Assembly (NCBI RefSeq): GCF_024172165.1
Contig: NZ_JAMZEB010000002.1
Location: 10,452,501-10,516,500 of the forward strand
Direction of reading: 5' to 3'
DNA from: Nonomuraea thailandensis
GTDB lineage: Bacteria; Actinomycetota; Actinomycetes; Streptosporangiales; Streptosporangiaceae
Length of the DNA: 64,000 nucleotides
Of this stretch, positions 8,110-16,028 are shown in pieces. Below the pieces are notes generated by a model that did not search any database, was not told the origin of the DNA, and saw nothing but the letters and a program-made list of their open reading frames with translations. Position 1 is the stretch's first letter, and every line of letters starts with the position of its first letter. The position numbers and the translations under genes were made by a program.

Positions 8110-8899
8110 CGAATGGTCCCAGGCAGTGGACGCGCACGCCCAGGCGGCCGAGCGGCTGGCCGAGGCGGCGCGCACAGGCCTGCCCTGCGCGCCGATCAGG
8201 GACCTGGTGGGCACGGCGGCCGACGCGTACGCCGTGCAGGAGCTGGGCACGAGGCAGGCGCTCGGCGCGGGGCGGCGGCCGGTCGGCAGGAAGATCGGCC
8301 TGACGAACACCGCCATCCAGCAGCAACTCGGCATCGACCAGCCGGACTTCGGCATGTTGTTCGCCGACGCCTGCTACTGCGACGGGCAGCCCATCCCGCC
8401 GGGCCGGTTCCTGCAGCCGCGGGCCGAGGCCGAGGTCGCGCTGGTGCTCGACAGGGACCTGTCGGGCGGCCCGTTCACGGTGGCCGACGTGATCAGGGCG
8501 GTGGAGTTCGTGCTGCCGGCGATCGAGATCGCCGACTCGCGGATCGCCGGCTGGGACATCAGGCTGGTCGACACGATCGCCGACAACGCCTCGTCCGGCG
8601 CGTTCGTGCTCGGCACCACGCCCGTGCCGCTGCTGGGCCTCGACCTTCGGGCGGCGCGCATGACGATGACGCGCGGCGACCAGGAGGTCTCGACCGGCTC
8701 CGGCGAGGCGTGCCTGGGGCACCCCCTCAACGCCGCCGTCTGGCTGGCCAACCGCCTGGGCCGCACCGGCAGCCCGCTGCGGGCCGGTGACGTGGTGCTG
8801 ACCGGCGCGCTCGGGCCGGTGGTGCCCGTCGAGCCGGGTGACGTGTTCGAGGCGCGGATCGAGGGGCTCGGCCCGGTGCGGGCGGTGTTCGGCAAGTGA
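8102..8899 (+). CDS. 2-oxopent-4-enoate (2-keto-4-pentenoate) hydratase
   Basis: A 265-residue protein of the fumarylacetoacetase superfamily, MhpD/XylJ branch. Diagnostic stretches are VGRKIGLTNTAIQQQLG, IDQPDFGMLFADACY, the metal-site segment LQPRAEAEVALVLDRDL, VLPAIEIADSRI and the C-terminal GSGEACLGHPLNAAVWLA and LTGALGPVVPV. This pattern matches hydratases more closely than the related 4-oxalocrotonate decarboxylases. It adds water to 2-oxopent-4-enoate to give 4-hydroxy-2-oxovalerate in meta-cleavage pathways. The ATG at 8102 lies inside the end of the dehydrogenase gene and the stop overlaps the next start, so the genes are translationally coupled. Confidence 0.88.
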   Translation: MHDEWSQAVDAHAQAAERLAEAARTGLPCAPIRDLVGTAADAYAVQELGTRQALGAGRRPVGRKIGLTNTAIQQQLGIDQPDFGMLFADACYCDGQPIPPGRFLQPRAEAEVALVLDRDLSGGPFTVADVIRAVEFVLPAIEIADSRIAGWDIRLVDTIADNASSGAFVLGTTPVPLLGLDLRAARMTMTRGDQEVSTGSGEACLGHPLNAAVWLANRLGRTGSPLRAGDVVLTGALGPVVPVEPGDVFEARIEGLGPVRAVFGK

Positions 8900-9333
8900 G
8901 CCCCCAAGTACGACCGAAGGCCATGCGCGTGCCCGGCAAGGCCACCCCGCGAGGCAGGTTCCCGCATGTCAAGCGGGCCGGAGACTTCCTGTACGTCTCG
9001 GGCACGAGCTGCCGGCGCCCCGACGACACGTTCGTGGGCGTCGAGGTGGACAAGCACGGCGCGACCAGCCTGGACATCCGCGCCCAGACCAGGGCGGTCA
9101 TCGAGAACATCGGCGACATCCTCAAGGCCGCGGGCGGCTCGCTGGCCGACCTGGTGCAGATCACCACGTACCTGGTGAACATGAACGACTTCAAGGGCTA
9201 CAACGAGGTCTACGCCGAGTTCTTCGACGAGGAGGGGCCCACCAGGGCCACGGTCGCGGTGCACCAGCTCCCGCATCCGCACCTCCTCATCGAGATGCAA
9301 GCCGTCGCCTACCACCCCCAGGAGATCTCATGA
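8896..9333 (+). CDS. 2-aminomuconate deaminase (RidA family)
   Basis: A 145-residue RidA/YjgF-family protein starting with GTG at 8896, which overlaps the TGA of the hydratase gene (GTGA). The trimeric RidA fold is seen in FLYVSGTSCRRPDDTF, IRAQTRAVIENIGDILKAAGGSLADLVQITTYLV in parts, and the C-terminal HPHLLIEMQAVAYH. The N-terminal KATPRGRFPHVKRAGDF matches the AmnD/NbaF subgroup that deaminates 2-aminomuconate to 4-oxalocrotonate. Its position between the dehydrogenase and the 3-hydroxyanthranilate dioxygenase supports this specific role over a general imine deaminase. Confidence 0.85.
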   Translation: MSPQVRPKAMRVPGKATPRGRFPHVKRAGDFLYVSGTSCRRPDDTFVGVEVDKHGATSLDIRAQTRAVIENIGDILKAAGGSLADLVQITTYLVNMNDFKGYNEVYAEFFDEEGPTRATVAVHQLPHPHLLIEMQAVAYHPQEIS

Positions 9334-9845
9334 TCCCTCCCATCGACTTCACCGCCTGGATCGACGAGCACGCCCATCTGCTCAAGCCGCCGGTCGGCAA
9401 CAAGGTGGTCTTCGAGGCGGCGAACGACTTCATCGTGATGGTGGTCGGCGGGCCCAACTCCAGGACGGACTTCCACGTGGATCCGTACGAGGAGCTCTTC
9501 TACCAGGTGCGCGGCAACATGCACGTCAACGTGGTGACCGAGAACGGCCCGGAGACCGTGCACATCCGCGAGGGGCAGATGTGGCTGCTGCCGCCGCGGA
9601 TGCCGCACTCGCCGCAGCGGCCGGAGGCCGGGTCCGTGGGCCTGGTGGTCGAGCGGATCCGGCCGGAGGGCGAGCTGGAGAGGTTCCAGTGGTACTGCAC
9701 GGAGTGCGGCGCTCTGGTGCACGAGGTGGAGTTGCAGGTGCGTGACATCGTCAAGGACCTGCCGCCGGTCTTCGAGGCGTTCTACGGCGACGAGAAGGCC
9801 CGCACCTGCGATCGATGCGGCGCGCTGCATCCCGGCAAGGGCTGA
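9330..9845 (+). CDS. nbaC: 3-hydroxyanthranilate 3,4-dioxygenase
   Basis: A 171-residue cupin that opens the ring of 3-hydroxyanthranilate to 2-amino-3-carboxymuconate 6-semialdehyde. All catalytic residues of the bacterial enzyme are present with a two-residue offset from the characterised Cupriavidus protein: iron ligands His49, Glu55 and His93, and substrate residues Arg45, Arg97 and Glu108. The C-terminal rubredoxin-like iron site of bacterial members is also intact (CTEC at 123-126 and CDRC near 160). ATG at 9330 overlaps the stop of the deaminase gene (ATGA). Length is normal. Found also as haaO; the symbol follows the nitrobenzoate-pathway naming. Confidence 0.95.
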   Translation: MIPPIDFTAWIDEHAHLLKPPVGNKVVFEAANDFIVMVVGGPNSRTDFHVDPYEELFYQVRGNMHVNVVTENGPETVHIREGQMWLLPPRMPHSPQRPEAGSVGLVVERIRPEGELERFQWYCTECGALVHEVELQVRDIVKDLPPVFEAFYGDEKARTCDRCGALHPGKG

Positions 9846-9858
9846 ACGGAGCCACCCC

Positions 9859-10971
9859 ATGCGCGCACCCGTGCTGGGGCTGCCCGTGGTCGGCCTGGCG
9901 GTGCTGATGGCCGCCGGTTGCGGCGGGACGGTGCCGCCTGACGAGGACGGGCTCCCGGTCAAGGTCGGCGCGATCATCTCGCAGACCGGCGTGTACGCCG
10001 TGCTCGGCGACGACATGGAGACCGCCATGCGCCTGTATCTCGACGACCACGGCGGCCGCCTGGGCGGCAGGGCGGCCGAGCTGGTGGTGGCCGACGACGG
10101 GGGCAACTCCGAGCAGGGCAGGAAGGAGGCCAGGAGGCTGATCGACGACGCGGGCGTGGACGTGCTCACGGGCCTGATCGCCTCACCCGTCGCCGTGTCG
10201 GTGGTGGACGAGACCGCAGGCGGGACGCCGGTGGTGGTCGCCAACGCCGGCTCCGGCATGCTGGGCGGCCCGAACGTCTTCCGCGTCTCCTACACCGACC
10301 ACGACCACGGCCACGCCGCGGGCCGCTACGCCGCCGAGCGGTACGGGCGGCGCGGCACGGTGCTCATGGCCTCCGACCACCCCGCCGGCGTCGAGACGCT
10401 CGACGGCTTCACCCAGGGGTACGGGGCCGAGCCGCTCAAGCGCATCCTGACCCCGCACGGCCGGGTCACCGACCTCAAGCCGTACCTCGACCAGATCCCG
10501 CCCGAGGCCGGCCTGCTGTTCGCCTTCTACGCAGGCGGCGAGGCGGTCGCGTTCGCCAGGACGTTCAAGCAGCTCGGCTACGACACCAGGATCGAGCTGC
10601 TGGCCTGCATGAACCTCACGGACGAGGACGTGCTGCGGGCCGTCGGCCCCGACGCCGAGGGCATCACGAGCGTCGGCATGTACTCGCCCGCGCTGGACAA
10701 CCCGGACAACGCCGCCTTCGTGGCCCGGTGGCGGGCCAGGACCGGCGGGAACCCGTCGGCCGTGGCCCTGCAGAGCTGGGACGCCATGCGCCTCATCGAC
10801 GCCGCCCTGGCCAGGGGTGGCGACCTGACCCGCGCGCTGGGGGAGGTCGGTGAGCTGGCGGGCCCGCGTGGCACGTTCCGGCTGGACGAGGAGCACAACC
10901 CGGTGCAGAACTGGTACGCCCGTCAGTACGAGAATGGTGTGAACAGGGTGATAGCCACCATTCCTCCATGA
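9859..10971 (+). CDS. ABC-type branched-chain amino acid-like substrate-binding lipoprotein
   Basis: A 370-residue exported binding protein. Residues 1-19 are a lipoprotein signal peptide ending in MAAGC. The remainder is a Peripla_BP_6 (LivJ-type) two-lobe fold: VGAIISQTGVYAVLGDDMETAM, LVVADDGGNSEQGRKEARRLI, the hinge region VVVANAGSGMLGGPNVFRVSYT and AVALQSWDAMRLIDAA. The gene sits between the dioxygenase and kynureninase genes with a 13-base gap before and an ATGA overlap after, so it probably captures a substrate of this pathway such as kynurenine or an anthranilate. No permease or ATPase gene accompanies it, so the transporter partner must be elsewhere or the protein acts as a sensor. 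Confidence 0.88.
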   Translation: MRAPVLGLPVVGLAVLMAAGCGGTVPPDEDGLPVKVGAIISQTGVYAVLGDDMETAMRLYLDDHGGRLGGRAAELVVADDGGNSEQGRKEARRLIDDAGVDVLTGLIASPVAVSVVDETAGGTPVVVANAGSGMLGGPNVFRVSYTDHDHGHAAGRYAAERYGRRGTVLMASDHPAGVETLDGFTQGYGAEPLKRILTPHGRVTDLKPYLDQIPPEAGLLFAFYAGGEAVAFARTFKQLGYDTRIELLACMNLTDEDVLRAVGPDAEGITSVGMYSPALDNPDNAAFVARWRARTGGNPSAVALQSWDAMRLIDAALARGGDLTRALGEVGELAGPRGTFRLDEEHNPVQNWYARQYENGVNRVIATIPP

Positions 10972-12173
10972 CGGGAGTGACCTTGGATCGCGACCAGTGT
11001 CTCGCGCTCGACGCCGCGGACCCGCTGCGGAAGTTCAAGGACGAGTTCGTGCTGCCGGAAGGGGTGATCTACCTCGTCGGCAACTCGCTCGGCGCGCCGC
11101 CCCGCCGGGCCGCCGAGCGGCTGCGCAGGACGGTCGAGGACGAGTGGGGCAGGCACCTCGTCGGCGGCTGGAACCACGCCGGCTGGTACGAGCAGCCGCT
11201 CGCCGCCGGTGACCGGATCGCCCCGCTGATCGGCGCGGGCCCCGGCCAGGTCGTCGTGGGCAACAGCACCTCGATCGCGGTCTTCCAGGCCGTGGCGGCG
11301 GCCCTGAAGCTGCGGCCCGAGCGGCGCGTGATCGTCTCCGACACGCGGAACTTCCCCACCGACCACTACATGGTGCAGGGGCTGGCCTCGCTGCTGGGCG
11401 GCTACGAGCTGCGCGACCTCAGCGAGGGGTTCGACGGCGCGGCCGTGGTGCTGCTGTCGGAGGTGGACTACCGGACCGGCGCCCGCCAGGACGTGCCCGC
11501 GGTCACCGCCGAGGCGCACGCCGCCGGGGCGCTCATCGTGTGGGACCTGTGCCACAGCGTGGGCGCCATGGAGGTGGACGTCTCGGGGGCGGACTTCGCT
11601 GTGGGATGCACGTACAAGTATCTGAACGCCGGTCCCGGCGCGCCCGCGTTCCTCTACGTCCACCCGCGCCACCAGGCCGCCGCCGAGAACGTGTTGTCAG
11701 GCTGGTACGGCCACGCCGAGCCGTTCGCGTTCGAGACCGGCTACCGCCCGGCCGAGGGGGTGCGGCGCTTCGCCGTGAGCACCCCGCACGTGCTGTCGTT
11801 CGCGGCGCTGGAGGCGGCGCTGGACGTGTGGGAGCGGGTGCCGATGGCACAGGTCAGGGCCAAGAGCATGGCGCTGGGCGAGCTGTTCGTGGAGCTGGTC
11901 GGCGACCGGCTGGAGCTGGCCTCGCCCGCCGACCCGGCCGCGCGGGGCAGCCAGGTGTCGCTGCGCCACCCCGACGGGTACCCGGTGATGCGGGCGCTGA
12001 TCGACCGCGGCGTGCACGGCGACTTCCGGGCGCCGGACGTGCTCAGGTTCGGCTTCGCGCCGCTCTACATCGGCTACGCCGACGTGTACGACGCCGCCAC
12101 GACGCTGCTGGACGTGCTGGACAAGGAGCTGTGGCGGGACGACAGGTACACCACCCGCCTGGCCGTCACCTGA
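10968..12173 (+). CDS. kynU: kynureninase
   Basis: A 401-residue fold-type I PLP enzyme that cleaves kynurenine or 3-hydroxykynurenine to (3-hydroxy)anthranilate and alanine. The opening DPLRKFKDEFVLPEGVIYL and GNSLGAPP are typical, the aspartate pair is in IVWDLCHSVGAMEVD, and the Schiff-base lysine is Lys217 in GCTYKYLNAGPGAPAFLYV. ATG at 10968 overlaps the stop of the binding-protein gene. It supplies 3-hydroxyanthranilate to the dioxygenase encoded two genes upstream. The last eight bases overlap the convergent YjbR gene. Confidence 0.95.
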   Translation: MTGVTLDRDQCLALDAADPLRKFKDEFVLPEGVIYLVGNSLGAPPRRAAERLRRTVEDEWGRHLVGGWNHAGWYEQPLAAGDRIAPLIGAGPGQVVVGNSTSIAVFQAVAAALKLRPERRVIVSDTRNFPTDHYMVQGLASLLGGYELRDLSEGFDGAAVVLLSEVDYRTGARQDVPAVTAEAHAAGALIVWDLCHSVGAMEVDVSGADFAVGCTYKYLNAGPGAPAFLYVHPRHQAAAENVLSGWYGHAEPFAFETGYRPAEGVRRFAVSTPHVLSFAALEAALDVWERVPMAQVRAKSMALGELFVELVGDRLELASPADPAARGSQVSLRHPDGYPVMRALIDRGVHGDFRAPDVLRFGFAPLYIGYADVYDAATTLLDVLDKELWRDDRYTTRLAVT

Positions 12174-12540
12174 GGTCGAGCTCCTTGACCGCCCGCTTGG
12201 GCGCGATGGCGCGGTAGCTCTCCTCGACCCAGTCGAGCAGCACCTCGGTCTCCGGGAGCCGCCCCAGGAACGGCACGGTCACCCAGCCCGCCTTGCCCAG
12301 CCCGTAACCGCTGGGCCGGGCGCCCTCGACGGTCAGCGCGTGGCCGTGCGCCTCCGACAGGAGCTTCACGCCGAACGAAGGGTCCCACTTCTCGGTCTGC
12401 TCGTCGACGCCGAGGAAGAGGAAGACCTTCTTGTTGACCTTGATGACGGTGTCGCCCCAGGGGTGGTCCTCGTGGGCCTCCGGCAGGCCGAGCGCGAAGG
12501 CGCGCAGCGCTTGCCTGACGTCGTGCCAGTCGTCACTCAT
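12166..12540 (-). CDS. MmcQ/YjbR family protein
   Basis: A 124-residue protein of the MmcQ/YjbR (CyaY-like fold) family. It begins DVRQALRAFALGLPEAHEDHPWGDTVIKVNKKVFLFLG in parts, continues with FGVKLLSEAHGHAL and closes with WVEESYRAIAPKRAVKEL, all characteristic positions. The family is proposed to bind DNA, without a defined role. It is convergent with kynU and overlaps it by eight bases, and is followed closely upstream by the DUF2293 gene on the same strand (10-base gap), so these two may be co-transcribed. Confidence 0.88.
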   Translation of the reverse strand: MSDDWHDVRQALRAFALGLPEAHEDHPWGDTVIKVNKKVFLFLGVDEQTEKWDPSFGVKLLSEAHGHALTVEGARPSGYGLGKAGWVTVPFLGRLPETEVLLDWVEESYRAIAPKRAVKELDLR

Positions 12541-12550
12541 GCTCCCGACC

Positions 12551-13594
12551 TTAACCCGGACGGCGGAACTCTTCGAGCTTGCGTTCGATACCGGCTCTGA
12601 TCCGCTCGCGGGCCTCCATCCGTGGGACGCCCGACATGAGCAGGTTGTCGTAGTCGGTGTCGAGGTGGCGGATCGAGGCGATCACGGCGAGCGTGATGGC
12701 GTTCTCGTCGAGCGCCCTGGCCGCCGCCGACCTGCCCACCCGGCCGCTGCCGCGCTGGCCGGCGTGCTCGGCGATCTCCCGCGTCCGCTCGTCCGGGCAG
12801 CCGGGGAACAGCCGGGCGATCGCGGCGGCCATCGCGGTCTGGTACTCCACGTCCTGCTCGGCCCTGCGCACGCGGTCGCGCTCGCGGCGGCGTAGCCGCA
12901 CCTCCTCGTCGGCCAGGCAGCGCTCCTCGGCCGCGGCCAGCGCGGCCTCCTCCACCAGCAGGCCCATGCGCTGGTAGACCTTGCGCCGCCGGTTGTACCG
13001 GACGACCACCGCCGACAGGCCGCTCTCCTGCTTGGCCCGGCGGCTGAGCGCCGCGTTGCCCGAGGGCAGGAACATCAAATGATCCAGGTCCGCGCAGGTC
13101 AGGCAGTGCGGCCGGTCGTCCTCCATGATCAGATAGGGCCCGGTGTCGCCGCAGGACGCGCACGTCCACGCCTCCAGTGGAGCCACCGCCACCAGGTCGG
13201 GCGCCTTGCTCTGCGCCTCGGTGAGCCGGCGCACCCTGGCCTCGCTGAGGTCGGGCGAGAGCCAGTGCACCCGGAACGGCTCCTGCTCGTGCCGGGCGGT
13301 GAAGCGCAGCTCGCGGCGGTCGCGGGTGCCGGCCACGTACGGCGTGTCCACCGGCCGCAGCCCCTTGGACCGCGCCCAGTCGCGCAGCAGGCCGGCCGCG
13401 GTGAGCAGGCGGTCCTCGTCCACGGCCGCCAGCTCGGCCAGCGTGGCCGCCCGGCCCTGCCGCCAGGTGTCCACATGCCTGGAGTGCAGCCAGCGCAGGC
13501 CCGTCACCACGTCGATGAACGTCACGTACTTGCGGGTGGTCAGGGCGATCTCGGCCGCCTCCGCGACCCGCCGAGCCAGGTTGGGCTTACTCAC
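12551..13594 (-). CDS. DUF2293 domain-containing protein with zinc-ribbon-like motif
   Basis: A 347-residue cytosolic protein. A central CASC...CLTC pair (around residues 145-166) suggests a zinc ribbon. Residues 215-250 are a long Arg/Glu helix. The C-terminal 80 residues, with AITLAVIASIRHLDTDYDNLLMSGVPRMEARERI in parts, are the DUF2293 domain. No biochemical role is known. It lies ten bases upstream of the YjbR gene on the same strand and diverges from the FKBP lipoprotein gene. Confidence 0.8.
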   Translation of the reverse strand: MSKPNLARRVAEAAEIALTTRKYVTFIDVVTGLRWLHSRHVDTWRQGRAATLAELAAVDEDRLLTAAGLLRDWARSKGLRPVDTPYVAGTRDRRELRFTARHEQEPFRVHWLSPDLSEARVRRLTEAQSKAPDLVAVAPLEAWTCASCGDTGPYLIMEDDRPHCLTCADLDHLMFLPSGNAALSRRAKQESGLSAVVVRYNRRRKVYQRMGLLVEEAALAAAEERCLADEEVRLRRRERDRVRRAEQDVEYQTAMAAAIARLFPGCPDERTREIAEHAGQRGSGRVGRSAAARALDENAITLAVIASIRHLDTDYDNLLMSGVPRMEARERIRAGIERKLEEFRRPG

Positions 13595-13686
13595 GCTCCA
13601 AGTTTGTCGTGAGATGGCGAGCCTCGAAGCTTTCCTTGGGACAGATGCGGCAAGTAACTCCTCTGGATCTGGCCCTGGAGGGAATC

Positions 13687-14490
13687 GTGCGTCTGTTCTG
13701 GCCTGCGCTCCTCGTGCTCACCACCTCGTGCGGTGTGGCGGAGGAGGGCACGCAACCCGTCGTGACGGGAAGGTTCGGCAGCAAGCCGATCGTCTCCATA
13801 CCCAAGGGCAAGCCGGGGCGCACGCCGCGGATCACGGTGCTGTCGGTCGGGAGCGGGCGGCGTACGGTGCCAGGGGACGTGGTGCTCGCCGACGTGGACA
13901 TCCGGCGCTGGTCGGGCAACCGGCCGTACCTGAGCACCCACGACGGCAACCAGCCCACCACGGTCGTCTTCGACGGCAGGCAGGTGGCGGAGACCTGGCG
14001 TCAGTCGCTCATCGGCCGGCCGGCAGGCAGCCGCGTCATGCTGGTCAGCCCGGCGGGAGAGGCCGCCGGGCCGGACGTGCCGCTGACCGGCGTCTCGCCC
14101 GCCGACACGCTGGTGCTCGTCTTCGACATCCTGGGCGGCTACCCGGCCGACGCGCGCCTCGTCGGCCGCACGCTGCCGGTCATCCCCGCCGGCCTCACGC
14201 CCGACGCGCCGCCGCGCACCCTGATCGACGGATCCGGCCAGGAGGTCGTGGCGGGGTCGAGGGTGGTCATCCAGTACGTGGCCGCGTCGTGGCCGTCGAG
14301 GGCCGTCGTGGACTCGTCGTACCGGCGGGGCGGGCCCAGCGCGTTCACGCTGGAGGCGGGGTCGGTGCCGGCGGCCTGGGTCGGCGCGCTGGCCGGCCGG
14401 CGGGTCGGCAGCCGGGTGGCGGTGCCGTCGCCGGGCCCGCGGCCCATGCTGTACGTGATCGACATCCTCGACACGATCACCCGCGCGTAG
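13687..14490 (+). CDS. FKBP-type peptidyl-prolyl isomerase-like lipoprotein
   Basis: A 267-residue exported protein. GTG at 13687 follows a strong GGAGGG site by three to four bases and gives a signal peptide ending in the lipobox LTTSC. The mature part holds two FKBP-like repeats: residues 45-150 (ITVLSVGSGRRTVPGDVVLADV through LVLVFDIL) and residues 165-265 (TLIDGSGQEVVAGSRVVIQYVA, then GVGALAGRRVGSRV-like segment and YVIDIL). Such paired FKBP lipoproteins are common in actinomycetes and are thought to help fold exported proteins. Upstream in-frame ATGs lack a ribosome binding site. A weak hairpin (14497-14512) follows the stop. Confidence 0.85.
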   Translation: MRLFWPALLVLTTSCGVAEEGTQPVVTGRFGSKPIVSIPKGKPGRTPRITVLSVGSGRRTVPGDVVLADVDIRRWSGNRPYLSTHDGNQPTTVVFDGRQVAETWRQSLIGRPAGSRVMLVSPAGEAAGPDVPLTGVSPADTLVLVFDILGGYPADARLVGRTLPVIPAGLTPDAPPRTLIDGSGQEVVAGSRVVIQYVAASWPSRAVVDSSYRRGGPSAFTLEAGSVPAAWVGALAGRRVGSRVAVPSPGPRPMLYVIDILDTITRA

Positions 14491-14522
14491 GCCGGAGGCA
14501 CCTGCCGGTGCCCGGCCCGCCC

Positions 14523-14623
14523 TCAGCCGAGGTCGGCGCGGATCATGCTGTGGAGCACGCCGTCATGCCACCGGCCCGCCGGCCGCGATGATCCTCTTCG
14601 ACGGGACGCAGCCGGACAGTCAT
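14523..14623 (-). pseudogene. GNAT acetyltransferase remnant (internal deletion)
   Basis: Only 101 bases remain. From ATG at 14623 the first eleven codons read MTVRLRPVEED, a usual opening for RimJ/RimL-type GNAT acetyltransferases. In another frame the end reads GRWHDGVLHSMIRADLG followed by TGA (14525-14523), a usual GNAT C-terminus. The two ends are joined out of frame, so about 150 residues of core are gone. The ATG overlaps the TGA of the NERD-kinase gene (ATGA), so the lost gene was translationally coupled to it. The family call rests on remembered terminal patterns. Confidence 0.55.
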
Positions 14624-15966
14624 GATCGCGACACTATGCGACGGACGAACCGCCTGAGCCGCGAGCCCTGAACGGGCGTGCTGCGCAGCATCTCCAGCGC
14701 CTCGGCCGCCGACGGGCGCTTGGCGGGGGAGTGGTCGAGCATGCGCCGCACCACCTCGGGCACGTCGGGCCCGTGGGCGTCGCCGCTGGTGGGGAGCTGG
14801 CCGGTGAGGAGCTGGAAGGCGATGACGCCGGCGGCGTACACGTCGGAGGCGGTCGTCATCAGGTCGGCCCGCTCCTGGCACTCCGGCGCCACGTACGCGG
14901 CGTCGAGGATGTTGCCCAGCTCGTGGGCCACGGTGTAGTTGCGCGGCCCGGGCTTGGCGTAGTCGAACCCGGTCAGCACCGCGTGCCCGCCGTCGGTGAC
15001 CAGCACGGCGGCGGGGGTGAGCGCCCGGTGCACCACGCCGTTGGCGTGGGCGTGGGCCAGCCCCCGCAGCAGGTCCTGGATCACGCCGAGCGGCGCGCCC
15101 TTGCCCAGCGCCAGGTGCAGCGCCTCGCCGTGGACGTCGTCGAGCACCAGCACGAAGCGGCTCTCGTCGTCGATGGCGAAGAAGTCGCGCGAGCGCACCA
15201 CACAGGGGTGGGGCGGGATCCTGGCCAGCGTCTGGTACGCGTTGGCGATGCGCTGCCGCTCGGCCGCCCGCGCCTGCTGGTCGGCCAGCGGATCGGCCTG
15301 GTAGACCCGCAGCAGCACGGTCTCGCTGCCGGGCAGCGTGACGTTGAACGCGCGGTACTCGGTGACCTTGGAGTCGCCGCCGAGCTGCTCCTCGACCTCC
15401 CAGTTGCCGTATCTGGGCGGGGCCGTGCTGCGGCGTACGGTCTGGTTGAGCGCGTCGAGGATCGCGGTGAGGTACGGCCTGGCGTCGGGGCTGCACCCGC
15501 GCCTGACCCGCGAGACGTCGCTCAGCGTGGCCAGCAGGCCGGCCAGGTCGGTGACGTTGACCGCGTCGCGCCCCGCGGGGTCGACCAGCTCGGCGTCGGG
15601 CGAGGTGAGCACGACCAGGCTGTCGACGTAGACGCGCTCCAGCTGGGTGGCCCTGGACACCAGCAGGCCCTTGAGCGCCTTGGCGGTGCCGCGCAGCTTG
15701 GTCACCGGCGACCCGAACGCCTCCCGGCGCGGCGGGAACCAGCGCGTGCCCGACACCTCGATGCGCCCCCGGGTGCCCTTGACGTCGACCACGACGAGCG
15801 AGTGGCCGGTCAGCACGAGCAGGTCGACCTCGAAGATGTCGGAGCCGCGCGGGACCTCGACGTTGTGCAACAGCAGCCAGTCGGCGGGCGCACGGTCACG
15901 GAGATAAGCGATCACGCGCCGCTCGGCGTCGTTGACCGGACGTCCTCCGCCGACGATCTCTGCCAT
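14620..15966 (-). CDS. NERD domain fused to a kinase-like domain lacking catalytic residues
   Basis: A 448-residue cytosolic protein. Residues 10-130 are a NERD (nuclease-related) domain: VNDAERRVIAYLRDRAPADWLLLHNVEV, then the D-VEVDLLVL and VVVDVKG motifs that correspond to the D...D/E-x-K nuclease core. Residues 205-425 look like a Ser/Thr kinase, with a glycine loop (EEQLGGDSKVTEYRA) and an APE motif (VAPECQE). The catalytic loop reads VVHRALTPAAVLV where HRDxKPxN is expected, and DFG is replaced by GFD, so it is probably a pseudokinase. ATG at 15966 follows GGAAGGATAGG. NERD-kinase fusions occur in defence systems (PglW), but this protein is much shorter. It diverges from the DJ-1 gene. 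Confidence 0.82.
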   Translation of the reverse strand: MAEIVGGGRPVNDAERRVIAYLRDRAPADWLLLHNVEVPRGSDIFEVDLLVLTGHSLVVVDVKGTRGRIEVSGTRWFPPRREAFGSPVTKLRGTAKALKGLLVSRATQLERVYVDSLVVLTSPDAELVDPAGRDAVNVTDLAGLLATLSDVSRVRRGCSPDARPYLTAILDALNQTVRRSTAPPRYGNWEVEEQLGGDSKVTEYRAFNVTLPGSETVLLRVYQADPLADQQARAAERQRIANAYQTLARIPPHPCVVRSRDFFAIDDESRFVLVLDDVHGEALHLALGKGAPLGVIQDLLRGLAHAHANGVVHRALTPAAVLVTDGGHAVLTGFDYAKPGPRNYTVAHELGNILDAAYVAPECQERADLMTTASDVYAAGVIAFQLLTGQLPTSGDAHGPDVPEVVRRMLDHSPAKRPSAAEALEMLRSTPVQGSRLRRFVRRIVSRS

Positions 15967-15992
15967 GCGGCCTATCCTTCCACGGTTATGAG

Positions 15993-16021
15993 TTGACAGC
16001 ATGTTGTCGTTATGACAAGAT
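15993..16021 (+). promoter_or_regulatory. promoter giving a probably leaderless DJ-1 transcript
   Basis: TTGACA (15993-15998) and CAAGAT (16016-16021) are 17 bases apart. A start seven bases downstream falls at 16028, the A of the ATG, and there is no ribosome binding site before that ATG. This fits a leaderless mRNA, which is common in actinobacteria. Confidence 0.55.
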
Positions 16022-16028
16022 GCTGTCA
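15994..16028. promoter_or_regulatory. MarR-type operator (near-perfect 15-5-15 inverted repeat)
   Basis: TGACAGCATGTTGTC (15994-16008) and GACAAGATGCTGTCA (16014-16028) are reverse complements with one mismatch, separated by GTTAT. Each arm is itself a dyad of the form GACAnnATGnTGTC, so two dimers could sit 19 bases apart. The repeat covers the spacer and -10 of the promoter and touches the ATG, which fits repression by the MarR protein encoded at 16642. Confidence 0.7.

Noticed and set aside
8102..8899. 4-oxalocrotonate decarboxylase
   Set aside because: The same superfamily, but DQPDFGMLFAD and the C-terminal GHPLNAAVWLA and LTGALGP pattern match MhpD-type hydratases better.
14620..15966. 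PglW of a BREX/Pgl system
   Set aside because: PglW is much longer and lies with pglX, pglY and pglZ; none of these are here.
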